Shown: positions 1 through 10,942 of the stretch, in pieces
Layout of the letters: each line of letters starts with the position of its first letter
Position numbering within the stretch: the stretch's first letter is position 1
NCBI GenBank assembly: GCA_010094025.1
Contig: ML991771.1
Coordinates: forward strand, 868,001 to 932,000
DNA: 64,000 nt
From: Viridothelium virens
Taxonomy: Eukaryota > Ascomycota > Dothideomycetes > Trypetheliales > Trypetheliaceae
Reading direction: 5' to 3'
The notes under the pieces: model-generated
What the model saw: the letters and a program-made list of their open reading frames with translations, nothing else
Databases searched by the model: none
Told to the model about the DNA's origin: nothing
Translations under genes and position numbers: made by a program

Positions 1-703
1 TATCTGCTTTCAACAACCTTCTTGACGTTGCGTTCTTCCAGACTTTGAAGTCGGGCAAGTAGATGTCTATGAGGCCATTCAGGAGACCAAGTGATTCTGG
101 AGAGTCAAAGGAGGAGGTATTGTAAATGATAGGCAGTTTCAGACCCAATTCCCGCGCGTGCAAGATGCTTAGAGCAACCTGAGGTACCACGTGCTCAGGA
201 GTAATGAGATTGATGTTGTGCACTTTTCCGACCTCCTGTAGCTTCAGATACCATTCTGCTAGCTGTTCGGGAGTCAGATCGAAGCCTTTACGCTCATGAG
301 CAATGTCATGGTTCTGGCAGAATACACAACGCAGGTTACATCCACTGAAGAAGACCGATCCTGAGCCATTGTGCCCTTGTATGCATGGCTCTTCTCCAAA
401 ATGCGGCGCAATAACATTGACCTTGACGTCTGCGCCAATAAGACAGACGCCAGTTTTCTCGAAGCGATTCACTCCGCAAAGCCGTGGGCATAGGTTACAA
501 TTACGAAGATGTGCATAGGCGTCGGAGCGTTTTCTTGCCGCATCCACCGAAGATATGAGGTGGTATCGTGGGACGTAATCATCGAGGAGGAATGGCGGGG
601 CGAGATGAAGCAGTCGTGGTGAAGGCGAAGAAGGCCGCCATACTGTCAGACGCGGGTTGAATCGCGACAGTCGAAAAGATTGGAGGCAGAGAGATCGGTC
701 CAT
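1..703 (-). CDS. Radical SAM protein, pyruvate-formate-lyase-activase-like (3' end outside window)
   Basis: The minus-strand frame is open from an ATG at 703 to the window edge (234 codons, C-terminus missing). It carries the radical SAM cluster motif CX3CX2C at residues 122, 126 and 129 (GCNLRCVFCQN), which in this superfamily binds the [4Fe-4S] cluster that cleaves S-adenosylmethionine. A preceding Cys cluster (CNLCPRLCGVNR, Cys69/72/76, then Cys87) is characteristic of the PflX/PFL-activase-like branch common in bacteria. The first 30 residues hold six Arg and one acidic residue, like a mitochondrial presequence; that targeting is inference. The substrate is unknown: in bacteria the family includes glycyl-radical-enzyme activases, but no partner enzyme is visible here. 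It is divergent from the Ecm4-like gene across a 295-bp gap. Confidence 0.85.
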   Translation of the reverse strand, partial: MDRSLCLQSFRLSRFNPRLTVWRPSSPSPRLLHLAPPFLLDDYVPRYHLISSVDAARKRSDAYAHLRNCNLCPRLCGVNRFEKTGVCLIGADVKVNVIAPHFGEEPCIQGHNGSGSVFFSGCNLRCVFCQNHDIAHERKGFDLTPEQLAEWYLKLQEVGKVHNINLITPEHVVPQVALSILHARELGLKLPIIYNTSSFDSPESLGLLNGLIDIYLPDFKVWKNATSRRLLKAD

Positions 704-998
704 ACGATGGCCTTGCGGTATTGAGGCTTAGCCAATCCCGGTATTTTTGTAACCTGCCATTACCTGAGAGATGCTCAAGACTTCAGTTGCCACAAGCTTG
801 TCAAAGCATTTGTCAGGCCAAGGAGAGCACGATGCATGCATGACGCCATGCCCCACCACGATAGAGTACTCTACCTCTACCGCTGAGTGACAACAACAAT
901 CATTTCTACATGGGTGGAAAATTAATATAGAAGCTCGATCTCGCTCTGAACAATTCAAGAGCTCAGATTGTGTTCAGTCAGCCTTCTCCGAGATCTGC
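704..998. promoter_or_regulatory. Shared divergent promoter region
   Basis: This 295-bp gap separates the start codons of the radical SAM gene (-) and the Ecm4-like gene (+), so it must hold both promoters. I see no specific binding site I can name. Confidence 0.4.
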
Positions 999-2262
999 AT
1001 GAATCAGACTGCTCTGTCAAGATTGGGACTGGTCCGTAACCATCTAATTCCTACCTCATTCACAACCATATCAGCAAGATTGTTTGGGACAACAATGTCA
1101 GAGACTAATCAGGCAAGCGTGAATATGCCCCTTAAAAAGAAATTCATAAACAAAAGCTTATGCATTTTAACAGTCTACCAGCGGCGCTAATGGGGGAAGT
1201 ATTCTAAACTGGGCAAGCAAGTCCGGCGATTTCAAGCGTCAGGACTCGGTCTTTCGAAACTTCATTTCGAAGCAACCAGGAGCAGAATTCCCCCCTGAGA
1301 AGGACCGGTACCATCTCTACGTCTCATACGCGTGTCCCTGGGGTAAGACAGCCCTTGCATTCCGTTCGTTCTGCTCTTGTTTATGATTTCTTCTAGCTCA
1401 TCGAGCCCTCATCGTACGAAAGCTCAAGGGGCTTGAGGACATCATTCCTTGCACATCAGTCCACTGGGAAATGCTGGATAAAGGATGGCGCTTTGCAACC
1501 AAAGACGAAAAGCTTCCAGGCGATAATGTGACCCCTGACCCCCTACATCCCGACTACACTCACCTGCGCCAAATCTACTTCGGTGTCAAACCTGACTACA
1601 ATGGTCGCTTTACTGTCCCAACTTTGTACGACAAGAAGCAAAACAAGATTGTCAGCAATGAATCTAGCGAAATAATTCGCATGTTCTACACCGCTTTCGA
1701 CGATCTCCTCCCCGAATCCTACAAATCTGTCGACCTCTTTCCTACCGACTTGCGCAAGGACATCGAGGAAACAAACGAATGGACCTACCATGACATTAAC
1801 AACGGCGTCTATAAGTCTGGGTTCGCCACTTCGGAAGAGGCCTATACCAACGCCTGCCTCACTCTTTTCAAATCCCTCGATAGGGCCGAAGCGCACCTCG
1901 CGTCATCCCAATCTTCTCAACGAGGACCCTACTACTACGGCGCCCATCTCACTGAAGCCGACGTGCGGCTCTATACCACTATAGTACGCTTCGATCCCGT
2001 GTACGTGCAGCACTTCAAGTGCAATATCAGGGACATCCGCAGCGGGTATCCGCATCTACATCGTTGGCTCCGACATTTGTATTGGGACCTGCCAGCATTC
2101 AGGGAGACGACGCAGTTTGAACATATCAAAAAGCACTACACGAAGAGCCATAAGCAGATCAATCAGCATTCAATTACGCCCCTGGGACCGGAGAAGGATA
2201 TCTTAGGGAAAGAAGAGGAAGTGTCAGCTGTCGAAGCTGCATTGAAGGCAGCAAGGCAATAG
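999..2262 (+). CDS. ECM4: Glutathionyl-hydroquinone reductase / omega-class glutathione transferase (Ecm4-like)
   Basis: Three exons: 999-1118, 1174-1342 and 1397-2262, encoding 384 residues. The thioredoxin-fold active site CPWAHR (Cys94) is formed across the second splice junction, and the conserved context (SGDFKRQDSVFRNF, HWEMLDKGW, LRQIYFG) is that of Ecm4/Xi-class enzymes. These reduce glutathionyl-(hydro)quinones using glutathione through one catalytic Cys. Two in-frame ATGs exist. The first (999) adds 32 residues with three Arg and no acidic residue (MNQTALSRLGLVRN...), resembling a mitochondrial presequence, but has T at -3. The second (1095, residue 33) has A at -3 and would give a 352-residue cytosolic form close to the family's usual size. 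It is convergent with CHO2 downstream. Confidence 0.9.
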
Positions 2263-2759
2263 GAGAGGCAAGAGTCACATGATGAAGTGAATATTTGGAA
2301 TGTTTTGTAATTTTGGATACGCTTGGTCTCGAGGTATTTTTGAATATGAAATATACAAACTATCAAAGAAAACGTCCGTTGCTACTTATCGAGGGTATTT
2401 AGGAAGCGAGTCAACGGGGGTATCTTTACCGATTTTAAGCGCGAATGCCACCCAAATACTTGATGCCGATCTTGCGTTCTTCCGTTCCTCTATAGTACTG
2501 CACCGCCTACTTCTCAATGGGGGACCCTCGAGCTTCTGTGGACATGCTGTATGGTGCCTAAATACCCGTCAGTCGTTGGTGCGAGAGCAATGGGAGAATT
2601 ATCATACGAGAACACTCCTTGCAGTTTCGATGCGCCATGCAAGGTTTCGCACATTACCATCTGCTTGTACAACTTCCGGCGCAAACTCGATACCAAACCT
2701 AAGAGTAGTGAGCTGAAGCTTACTTTATTGGACCATTAGGTCGGGTAGGTGATGTTGAC
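2263..2759. other. Convergent 3' intergenic region
   Basis: The 497 bp between the stops of the Ecm4-like gene and CHO2 should hold both 3' UTRs. The short open frames here show no recognisable protein. Confidence 0.4.
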
Positions 2760-5608
2760 TTACATCTGATGTACTGCAAAGATGACCCTCCTGGCGAACT
2801 TTCCCTCCCGCTCTACCAAATTACCGAACGCCTCATCGACAGTCCGCGGAGCGATATTCTCATCACGATCGAAGCAGTTCCTCACGACCGGCAGCAGGGC
2901 TTCCTCAATTGCCGGTCTTACACTGCCACTGCCATCCCTCTCCACATCCGCTTCATCGAATCTACCGATGCGAATCTCGAAGGGCAGAGAAATGGTCATG
3001 ACGTTGTGATTGCCATTATGGTGGTAACGGAACTCAAACACACCTGTTGTCCACCAGAGCTTGTCGCCAGCGAATTCCATCTCACCAACGCAGCAGTCCT
3101 TTTTCTCTGCTTTGTTGTCTTTCCAGTCACCGGCGAGAATGTTCTTGCTGCTGATCAGGATTCCCTGGTCGGCACTCACATTGTCAAAGACCCCTTCATT
3201 GGTAGCGATCCAACGTCCTTGGCTGGAGACGCGGGTAACGTGGCGTGATGCATTGTCGGCAATCATGTACAGCCCCACCCAATCTTTCCTGCCGTGATTT
3301 GGGGGCGCAGTCCATTTGACTTTGATCGGAGCACCGTACTCGAACATCACTGTTTTAAATGTGCTCCTACGGCGAGGGGGCATGCGTCCCTTTTCACCTT
3401 CGCGACCGCTGTTTCGTTCGCGCTCAGCAAGACGGGGTGAGAGCGGTGGCGTCCCCTCAAGTTCGAGATTGTAGTCCGCAGGATTTAGGCCAGCAAGATC
3501 AGGCGCAACGCGGGTAATGCTGATATGCGCTGGGTAGTGTTTGAACAACATCCGTGATTCGCTCACAATCTTGTCATATCCTGCCTCGAGTTTTGGTTTC
3601 GCGTTGTCGATAAAGTCTTCGATGAAGTCCATCGTATCGGCAAGAACCCGGTCAACGCTTCCTTGCCAGGCACGGATGGGTTTGGGTAGAGCACGCTTGA
3701 GGTTCTTGCTAACGCCTGAATCTTGACGAAGAGATTCGCCGTACAGCTTTTGCATGTGTGGGCGCTCAACGAATTGTATGAACGCCAGAGTAAGAACGTG
3801 GGACAGCACTGCAAGAAAGAAGATCGATCTGCTCCAGCACATGATTGCAATACCCCATACTCCCGCAAGACCGATGATACGTTCGGGATTGTTAAGGAAG
3901 CGATATATGCCGCTGTAGGTGAGCTTTGGCGCATGGTCGAAAAAGAAATCTCCGTAGAACCAGCCAAATTCACCAAGCGACTCGTACATACTGAAGAAGG
4001 TCCAGATCTGAAGTGCAACCATTGCGAAGCCTACCACATGTCGAAGAAGCGTAAGGCCGTATTGCCAGTCCTCAGGAAGTGTGTACATCTTCCACGCTGC
4101 GGTGATGAAGCTGAGATAGCACATGGTCATACTCAGGTGGTAAATGCCTTTCCACTGACGCCATGCTTCTTCTGTGCTTTCGCCGTATTTGATAAAATGC
4201 CGGGTCCATTTCTTCTTGTTCGATTGACGGTCAAGGATGAAGCCAAGACCAAGTGAATACCAGATTCTCCAGATGACAGCGTTAGCCACGAAGAAGAACT
4301 GATATGGCGCTGTGGGCGGCGTAAGTAGGGTCAAAGAGAACATGTAGATTTGAAGGAGAATGACAGCAACATCAGTAACTCGATGCACATCCATATTCTG
4401 CAGACCGATCAAATTGTGTACGGGCGATGGCTGCTCAGCTGAGGCCAGGGGAGGATAATTGTTGATATGACCAGCGTCCAACTCCTGTGATTCGGTGAGG
4501 TCTTCATCGCTTGAAGTTTCGGGAAGTCGCTTTCGGGGTTGAGGAGGGTTGTACGTCTTCTCAATATGTGGGCTCTCAACAAACGCGAGGAATGCAAATT
4601 GAGCAGCATGGGCAATCAGAGAGATGAACAAAACTTTGTAGCTGGCAGCCAAGAGCGAGATACCGTAATATCCAACATACCCAACAGAATACATCGGATG
4701 AGGGGCCATTTCGAAGACACCATCGAAAGTCAGTTCCTGATCGATGAGGAAGAAAAAGTCACCCCAGAACCAGGCAAAATCTTTGACGACACGATGAGCA
4801 TCAAGCTTGACCCAAAGATTGAAGACGATGAGAGCCCATCCAACGAACCAACGAGCAATAGTAGCGAAGGTACTTTCACCTTGGGGAGTGCCACCACATG
4901 CAGCAGCAAAGAGGCAGTACGAGATAAAATCACTCATGAGAATGAGATCTACAAGGCACCGAAACAACAGCCAAGTATTGTATTCGAGTGGAGCTTCTTC
5001 AAATTTGTAGTCTTTGGGAATCTGCGTCTCGAAGTCCCTTCTCAGAATTGGATACAACCAAGGATGAGAGTTTTTGCCTGTGGCAGGCGGTTCGAAAATC
5101 CCCGATTTTTTAGTCCATTTCGTCAAGCGTTTGCCGTTAGATTGCACGTAGAGTAACCAACCGATTCCTCCATTATATACCGCCCTCCAGAACAGGAACG
5201 AAATTCCGTAGAATGGTACTCGTAGTGAGGGAGGCAGTACGAAAAATAGACCGATGAGGCAGGCGAGACAGGTAATGACGATAACATCGGTCACCTTCTT
5301 GGATTCTGTAGGCGAGAACAGAGTAGAGACCATGTCATGAGTCTCAGGAACTGTGAAGACTATCGGGAATATTTAACGTCATTCGTGGCTGTCGGGTTTG
5401 GGGGTCGAAACATACCAACGCCAGAGGGAGTCCTTCCATATGTTCTCTTTTCCTCTCTTTCAGTTTTATCTTCTTGATCGTTCAATTCCTTGACAGTGTG
5501 TTCTGCGCACTCTTCACTTTCTGCCTGCCGTGGCTTTTCAGGCTGTTGTGGGAGCCTTTCCCGCAGGAAATTGGATCCATGGCTAGTGTCGTCCGGCGTG
5601 GAGCTCAT
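2760..5608 (-). CDS. CHO2: Phosphatidylethanolamine N-methyltransferase
   Basis: Two exons, 5416-5608 and 2760-5359, with a 56-bp intron, give 930 residues. Cho2 makes the first S-adenosylmethionine-dependent methylation of phosphatidylethanolamine toward phosphatidylcholine at the ER. The exon junction recreates the family's N-terminal block ([10 protein letters not shown] then [14 protein letters not shown]). The protein has many hydrophobic segments and two related methyltransferase halves, each with a WFYGD/WFWGD-type motif followed by a short conserved turn ([11 protein letters not shown] near residue 284; [12 protein letters not shown] near 555). A soluble C-terminal region ([21 protein letters not shown]) is typical of long fungal Cho2 proteins. 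Two long plus-strand open frames inside it are antisense shadows. Confidence 0.95.
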
Positions 5609-6907
5609 GATGAAAAAGAGGGAGAGAAGACCAGATGGAGAAGTTGAATGGAGACTTTTCTGCTGCAAAGGCGAGCAAGAGACAGCATGGATTGTGGATA
5701 AGGTATGTTCAGGGAGGCAAACGGCGTTTCAATGGGGAAACGTGCCAGGCAACTTGGGGCCTAGCGAACAGAGAGGTTTGCAAACAGAAGGGTGGAGATG
5801 GAGCCGTCACGGAGTGCGCCATGTATATACAGCAGGCGGCAATCGAGTTCGATCGAGAGAGAACGTCGAGCTAGCAACGATTCAAAGTTGAAAGTCGTGG
5901 GGTGAGTGGGTGAGTGGGCAAGAGCCTGCGATGTAGACAAATAGGATGACGTCTTGGGAAGTCATGGTTCCTCGTCCAACTCCTTAGCACTCTTAGTGTC
6001 CTACACCAAACCCGGCAGTCCACCCATCCCCACTTCGTCGTCCACAACGTGCAACATTCACTAATATGGCAGAATGGGTCCGGGGAGGCACCCGCGAAAA
6101 TTCTCACAATATTCCCTACAGACTGCAGCATTTGCGGGGTGCTGTGCTGCCGCTTCCCTGTCGATCGATTGCAGGAGTACATGCATCCGCACCTTATGTA
6201 CACAATATTCTGTACATACATACCCACGATACCTGAGGCAAGGAAGCGTGGGCAGGTACCAGCCTGTCAACCCCTCAGTGTCATGACCTCCCCCGAACAT
6301 TGCACCATTCGGAGCCAGGCTTCTTGGCAAAAGTGACCTTATTTTGCGTACGACACTGCGTACGACACTGCGACTGCGTTTCAGCCACTCTTCCAAGTTT
6401 CAGACCAGGCCGTAGACAAGCGCGCACAACCTTGATCCAGCTTTGCCCCTGAGTCCGTCCTTTCAGCGTCGAGTCTCTGGGGCGCATCTGCGACTGTCCA
6501 ATACGTAAGATCCGGCTAGCTTGTTGCGAGCGGACGAAGCTTATTCTGACGGGCTGTTTACCTACTGTTGCGACCTACATCTCTTGCAGAAGCATGATCA
6601 ATTGCGGCGGACACTGGGCATGGAACCTCAAGCAGCCAGAAGCCCAGAACTTGCATCGGGAGGCATTGCAACAGGTTGGGATGCCTCGGCAAGAACCGCT
6701 AAGCCTTAGATTTTGTCCTTCAGAAAATTTTGGTTTTCCAGTCTTGGTTTTTATATTTCAGCACGTAAACCATGCTAGAAGTACAACAAGCTGATGTTCC
6801 AATGAGCTGTCGATAAAGGTTGACTTCAGGGAATCTTCGATGGAGAGGACATAGCCCAAGGAAATGCAGTATTTTGAAAGTAGCGCCACGATCTCAACAC
6901 GTAAAAC
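5609..6907. other. Intergenic region upstream of CHO2
   Basis: About 1.3 kb without a supportable gene. It holds the CHO2 promoter and a small tandem duplication, TGCGTACGACAC repeated twice near 6346-6370. The short open frames overlap one another on both strands and show no domain. Confidence 0.4.
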
Positions 6908-6909
6908 TA

Positions 6910-7090
6910 CCTTACGGCGGCTGGGGGGTTCCTCAACTGGTAATTAATACAATGTTATTTCGACTTTACTGTTATGACCATGTTGACCCATGTTAAGGCG
7001 GTGTTAACATGGACTAACAAAGTCATAACAGTAAAGTCGAAATAACACTGTATTAATTACCAGTTGAGGAACCCCCCAGCCGCCGTAAGG
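6910..7090. mobile_element. Foldback / MITE-like palindromic element with TA flanks
   Basis: Two 87-bp arms (6910-6996 and 7004-7090) are inverted copies around a 7-base loop. The outer 69 bases of the arms differ at one position and the inner 18 at five. The ends read CCTTACGGCGGCTGGGGG and its complement, and both sides are flanked by TA (6908-6909 and 7091-7092). TA duplication is the hallmark of Tc1/mariner-superfamily insertion, so a non-autonomous element mobilised in trans is the simplest reading; that assignment is inference because no transposase is present. Transcription through it would give a long hairpin RNA. Confidence 0.8.
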
Positions 7091-7402
7091 TAAAACAGCG
7101 TACAGTCATGATTGCTTCCTATCTGGAGTAATCCTGCAATGCTGTATGCCAGTTACCTAGGCAGTAAGATGTGATGATTTCTTTGGCTTCATACTAACTC
7201 CTATATCATCTCACATCACATAATAACACTGCTGGCTTCTCACTCGTTTGCACGTAAATACAACATTCATCTTTGAGACTCACAGAAGGTCAACGCCAAG
7301 ATCAAATGGAGTCTATAACAACACCTTTCCTCCTGTTCTTCCTCACTTTGTCTCGGTCCCTTGGTACGAAAGAAATTCCTGCTTCACCGTCCTTAACTAA
7401 GA

Positions 7403-8185
7403 ATGGCGTCTGTTATGATCAGTCCTGATCGAGTCCTGGACGGCATCCGACACGTCTACGAGGAGATCCATCGCCACAATCCAAGGACCTGCGTCGCAGT
7501 GACCTGCCTCTATGAATGCGGACATTTCTACATTCGGACTGCCCGCCACTCATGCATGCCTATTGGGCAATCTGTCCCAGCCGTTCCACCTTGCATCGAG
7601 CTTGTCCGTACGACAGTGCAACTCAGACTATCGTGTCGGGACTGTTTCCGTGCCAATATGGCCAGCAGCCTGTCACCTGAACAATCTTTAGAGAATAATC
7701 CTGGGCAACCGAGACAGGACGAAGCCTCGCTCGACTCAGAAGCAGAACCCTCGTCGCTGAGCTTGGTTACTCGAACCTCTTCCGGCCCCACAAATAATTT
7801 TGCCAGCTCTCAGGACGACCAGACACGCAGTCCGAACGAAACGCGCCTCTTCGACCCAGGGTTTCGTCCTCATGGCTTCAACTCTGTCGGTACCTCGCCA
7901 CGTGGCAATGCCAATGACCAAATCGCGTTCGCTTCACACCGGCCTCCTCCGCCAGGTTTGACCGAAAGACAGTACCTTTCTCTTCTGACACAACTCAACG
8001 CCGTCATGAAGTATTTGCCCAAAGTACGCAGCCCCTTACATATTGTCACAAACGCCTCTCAATAGTCGACTGATTCGACACCTGAACTTGTGGATGACGA
8101 CGATGATCTCGATTGGGAGTCCCTGTCTGATGCGATGGAAGAGATTGAAGAACAGGCAAACTTTCAAGGCTCGCCTACCATGTGA
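7403..8185 (+). CDS. Hypothetical protein
   Basis: Two exons, 7403-8023 and 8066-8185, with a 42-bp intron, encode 246 residues; without splicing the frame stops at 8065, and splicing adds a coherent acidic tail (TPELVDDDDDLDWESLSDAMEEIEEQ). I do not recognise the family. The first 95 residues contain a Cys/His-rich stretch (CVAVTCLYECGHFYIRTARHSC then CIELV...SCRDCF) that could bind metal. The middle is Ser/Gln/Pro-rich and probably disordered, followed by PPPPGLTERQYLSLLTQLNAVMKYLP. The start lies about 310 bp downstream of the foldback element. A longer first exon cannot be excluded. Confidence 0.55.
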
Positions 8186-8563
8186 TGTCTTGAAGAATGA
8201 GGTTCATCAAAATTCGAGTGAAGCTTAGTTTCTACTCGTCCCGGCACCGTTCCCTTGGCTTTGTGGGGGTTCCTGGTAGGGAATTGACATTTTTCTTCGA
8301 ACGAGGTGGTATACTCTGATAGCGAACCCAAGGCGAGAAGACAAGCAGCACAGCACCTTGACAGCCTCTGATTTGTACCATTTTACAGAGGATTGGTGAA
8401 AATCTGTGCACAGATGATGATCAGAACAATTTCCTAGCAACGGCGATGCAATCATGAGCAGATCGTGCTGGTTGCGAAATCTTTTCAACTGCTTTTCATA
8501 TTACAAGGCTTCTCTGAACTTATAATTTCTACGTCTTCCTCTGACCTACAAGTGAAATATGAT
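8186..8563. other. Convergent 3' intergenic region
   Basis: The 378 bp between the stops of the hypothetical gene and the GCP4 gene hold no supportable gene and presumably both 3' UTRs. Confidence 0.35.
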
Positions 8564-10942
8564 TTAGAGTAGCTCAACGCTACTGTCCTGATCCTCCACC
8601 GTTACACTCCCAAAATCCAACTTCATCAACAGCCTATCAAGTCCTCCTCCCCTCCACGCCTCATACTGTATCCCTCCATCCCTGCTATCGACCTCTTGGG
8701 CTTTCCCCATTGATGTGATGCCGAACCCTGCACCCCTTCCCATCCTCTCCGCATCCAACTCCCTCAGCCTTCCTACCACCCCCTTCATGCCCCCATCGAG
8801 CCTCTTCCTCCCCCGGTCAATCTCCAGTAGCGTGTTGCGTTCTTCCTTCTCATAGTCCGTGAGTGCATCCACTACACCCTCATCGGCCTCGAGATCGAGG
8901 CTTTGCTGGATCGCTTGTAGGCGCGTGACGTACGCAATGAGGCCGTCGATGTGCGTGACAAGGGCGCGGAGTTCGGAGGTGAATTTAGCGTCCGCGAGGA
9001 GAAGGGAGGAGATGAGGGTAGCGAGGAAAGTGCGATGGGCGGTAGAGATAGTCTCTGGATCGTGGGGTGCAGTGGACTTGTGTTGTGGTAGGGAAGTGAT
9101 GGAAGCTTGAGTGGTGAAAGATGAGGAGAGTTCCTGCCCCGCGAATCGTGGCAAAGAGGATCTAGTATTGGAGGTTGACGACGCTGGACGGAGGGAGGAA
9201 GAGGTTTCGGATGGGGACTCCGTACTTTGGGTGATCCATCTGCAAAAGTGCTGCCAGGAATCTTGGATGATCTCACCCTCGAAAAAACTAGTGATCTCTG
9301 AGACCAGGAAGAGAGCAGCCCCACATGTAGCCCACACTTTCCGCATAGCGTTGTCCCGACTGCGCCTTCGTTCTTGTCTCGTACGTAATGTTTGTTGCCC
9401 GTACGGCAAATTGCTAGCTGGGGGCCCGAGTGGATGTGGATGGTCTCTTCGCAGTGGTGTTTGCTTCCAAAGATTCGCAAGCCTTAATTGTGCTCGCCGA
9501 AGGGCAATTAGATAGGCATTGATATCTGTGTAGACATCAACTTCTGATTTGGAAAGAAATAGGTCGAACGGTGCAGGAAGCTGCATTGTCAAGACGCACG
9601 GAGCCGAAAAAAGTACGTCATTGAAGAGTTTGCCATTACTTTGGTGGTCCGAGCTGTGCTCGCTTGGTGATACTGGAAGATCTTGCGGTTGTGGTGGTAA
9701 ATTCAATCTCAGAAGATCTTGGGCGAGCTCCAAGTCCTCATCCAGGCCGTCTTCATCCATTGCCGAGAGAATGCTCCAGGTCCGCGCTAATACAGCGTTC
9801 AGTTCTCCTTCCTTGGGAAGGACGCCGGCAGCGTTCCGTGGTGCTTTTCGATGATGGGATGATTGTATATCTTGAATAGAAGCGTGGCTGTCTGCTTCGA
9901 TGATGAGTGTTGATGCGAACTCCCCACGGCCGAGAAGGAAAAATTCTTGGAGGAGCCTTAGATGTTGGACAATTTTGGGTAATGGCAATAGCTCCTGAAG
10001 TGTGTTTCTGGACAACGATAGTCTAATCGAGGATACTGCACGAGAAAGCTGTGCTGCAGATATTGGAGACTTCACCTCTGACAAGAGCTGTGAGTGTTCG
10101 TGGAGTAGCTTTAATTCTACAGCAGCCCCAATACTCCGACTCTGCTCTTCCATGGTGTGACTATAAGCTCTGATCTGATCCAAGGATTTCCCGATGAATA
10201 GTATCGAAGAGCCAGTTACCGACGTCACATATTTTGGTAGCAATGCTGGCACAATGCTGAAATCACCGCCAGATCCAGTAGGTGAATTTTGTATCTGGAC
10301 GCAGAAATCCTGAGGCCCATCTTGAGGCAGCCGACCATATAGTACCCAAGTGGACAGTTGCCTGAGCCAGGCAGTCTCAGCAACTTTAGTCAATTCATTG
10401 GCAGTTTCTTGGATATCTGGGTAGCCCGTCTGCAGACTTTTCCGGAGCCGGTTGATAAGCTGCGCGCTTGAACATTGAGGTTGTTCATCTGAGCCTCGTA
10501 GATGCTGCTTATTCTCTGGACTCATAAAAGTACATATATCCCGAAGCCACTGGAAGCGCCGCTCCCATGCTTCAAACTCGCTGACGATGGAGGCCAGTGG
10601 TACGATGTCGTAAGCACCAACGCTCCTCGAGTCTCTGGTCAGGATACGTCTCTCTACTTCCAGGACATGATCCTGAAAGCGGGACAAATGTTGAGATTTA
10701 ATAGCCGTAGCGACTGCCCGGCATACGACGGACCTGTGCGATCCTGAGATGGCCTTCGTATGGGTATCAAGCTGCAAATGAAGATCCGCTATACGTGCAA
10801 CGGACACAAGAAGATCTCTCTCTGGCAAGGACAATGAAGGGAGTGCTTCCTGACTCTGGGAGTCATGAACGTGCTGGTGCTTCACAGCTTCTAACAGAGC
10901 CGATGGGTGTCCGGAGAGGCTTAAGAGGACTTCGTGAAGCAT
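8564..10942 (-). CDS. Gamma-tubulin complex component 4 (Spc97/Spc98 family)
   Basis: A single uninterrupted frame of 792 residues from the ATG at 10942. The N-terminus (MLHEVLLSLSGHPSALLEAV) and the following GCP N-terminal helical region match the GCP4 branch of the Spc97/Spc98 family, and the length fits GCP4. GCP4 is a subunit of the large gamma-tubulin ring complex that nucleates microtubules at spindle pole bodies and other organising centres. The C-terminal half has the family's gamma-tubulin-binding layout, with Ser-rich inserts typical of filamentous fungi. It is divergent from the mitochondrial S12 gene. I am confident of the family and fairly confident of the GCP4 subgroup. Confidence 0.85.
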   Translation of the reverse strand: MLHEVLLSLSGHPSALLEAVKHQHVHDSQSQEALPSLSLPERDLLVSVARIADLHLQLDTHTKAISGSHRSVVCRAVATAIKSQHLSRFQDHVLEVERRILTRDSRSVGAYDIVPLASIVSEFEAWERRFQWLRDICTFMSPENKQHLRGSDEQPQCSSAQLINRLRKSLQTGYPDIQETANELTKVAETAWLRQLSTWVLYGRLPQDGPQDFCVQIQNSPTGSGGDFSIVPALLPKYVTSVTGSSILFIGKSLDQIRAYSHTMEEQSRSIGAAVELKLLHEHSQLLSEVKSPISAAQLSRAVSSIRLSLSRNTLQELLPLPKIVQHLRLLQEFFLLGRGEFASTLIIEADSHASIQDIQSSHHRKAPRNAAGVLPKEGELNAVLARTWSILSAMDEDGLDEDLELAQDLLRLNLPPQPQDLPVSPSEHSSDHQSNGKLFNDVLFSAPCVLTMQLPAPFDLFLSKSEVDVYTDINAYLIALRRAQLRLANLWKQTPLRRDHPHPLGPPASNLPYGQQTLRTRQERRRSRDNAMRKVWATCGAALFLVSEITSFFEGEIIQDSWQHFCRWITQSTESPSETSSSLRPASSTSNTRSSLPRFAGQELSSSFTTQASITSLPQHKSTAPHDPETISTAHRTFLATLISSLLLADAKFTSELRALVTHIDGLIAYVTRLQAIQQSLDLEADEGVVDALTDYEKEERNTLLEIDRGRKRLDGGMKGVVGRLRELDAERMGRGAGFGITSMGKAQEVDSRDGGIQYEAWRGGGLDRLLMKLDFGSVTVEDQDSSVELL

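Noticed and set aside
3723-5156. Plus-strand frames of 177 and 205 codons
   Set aside because: Antisense to the conserved coding sequence of CHO2 and without any recognisable domain.
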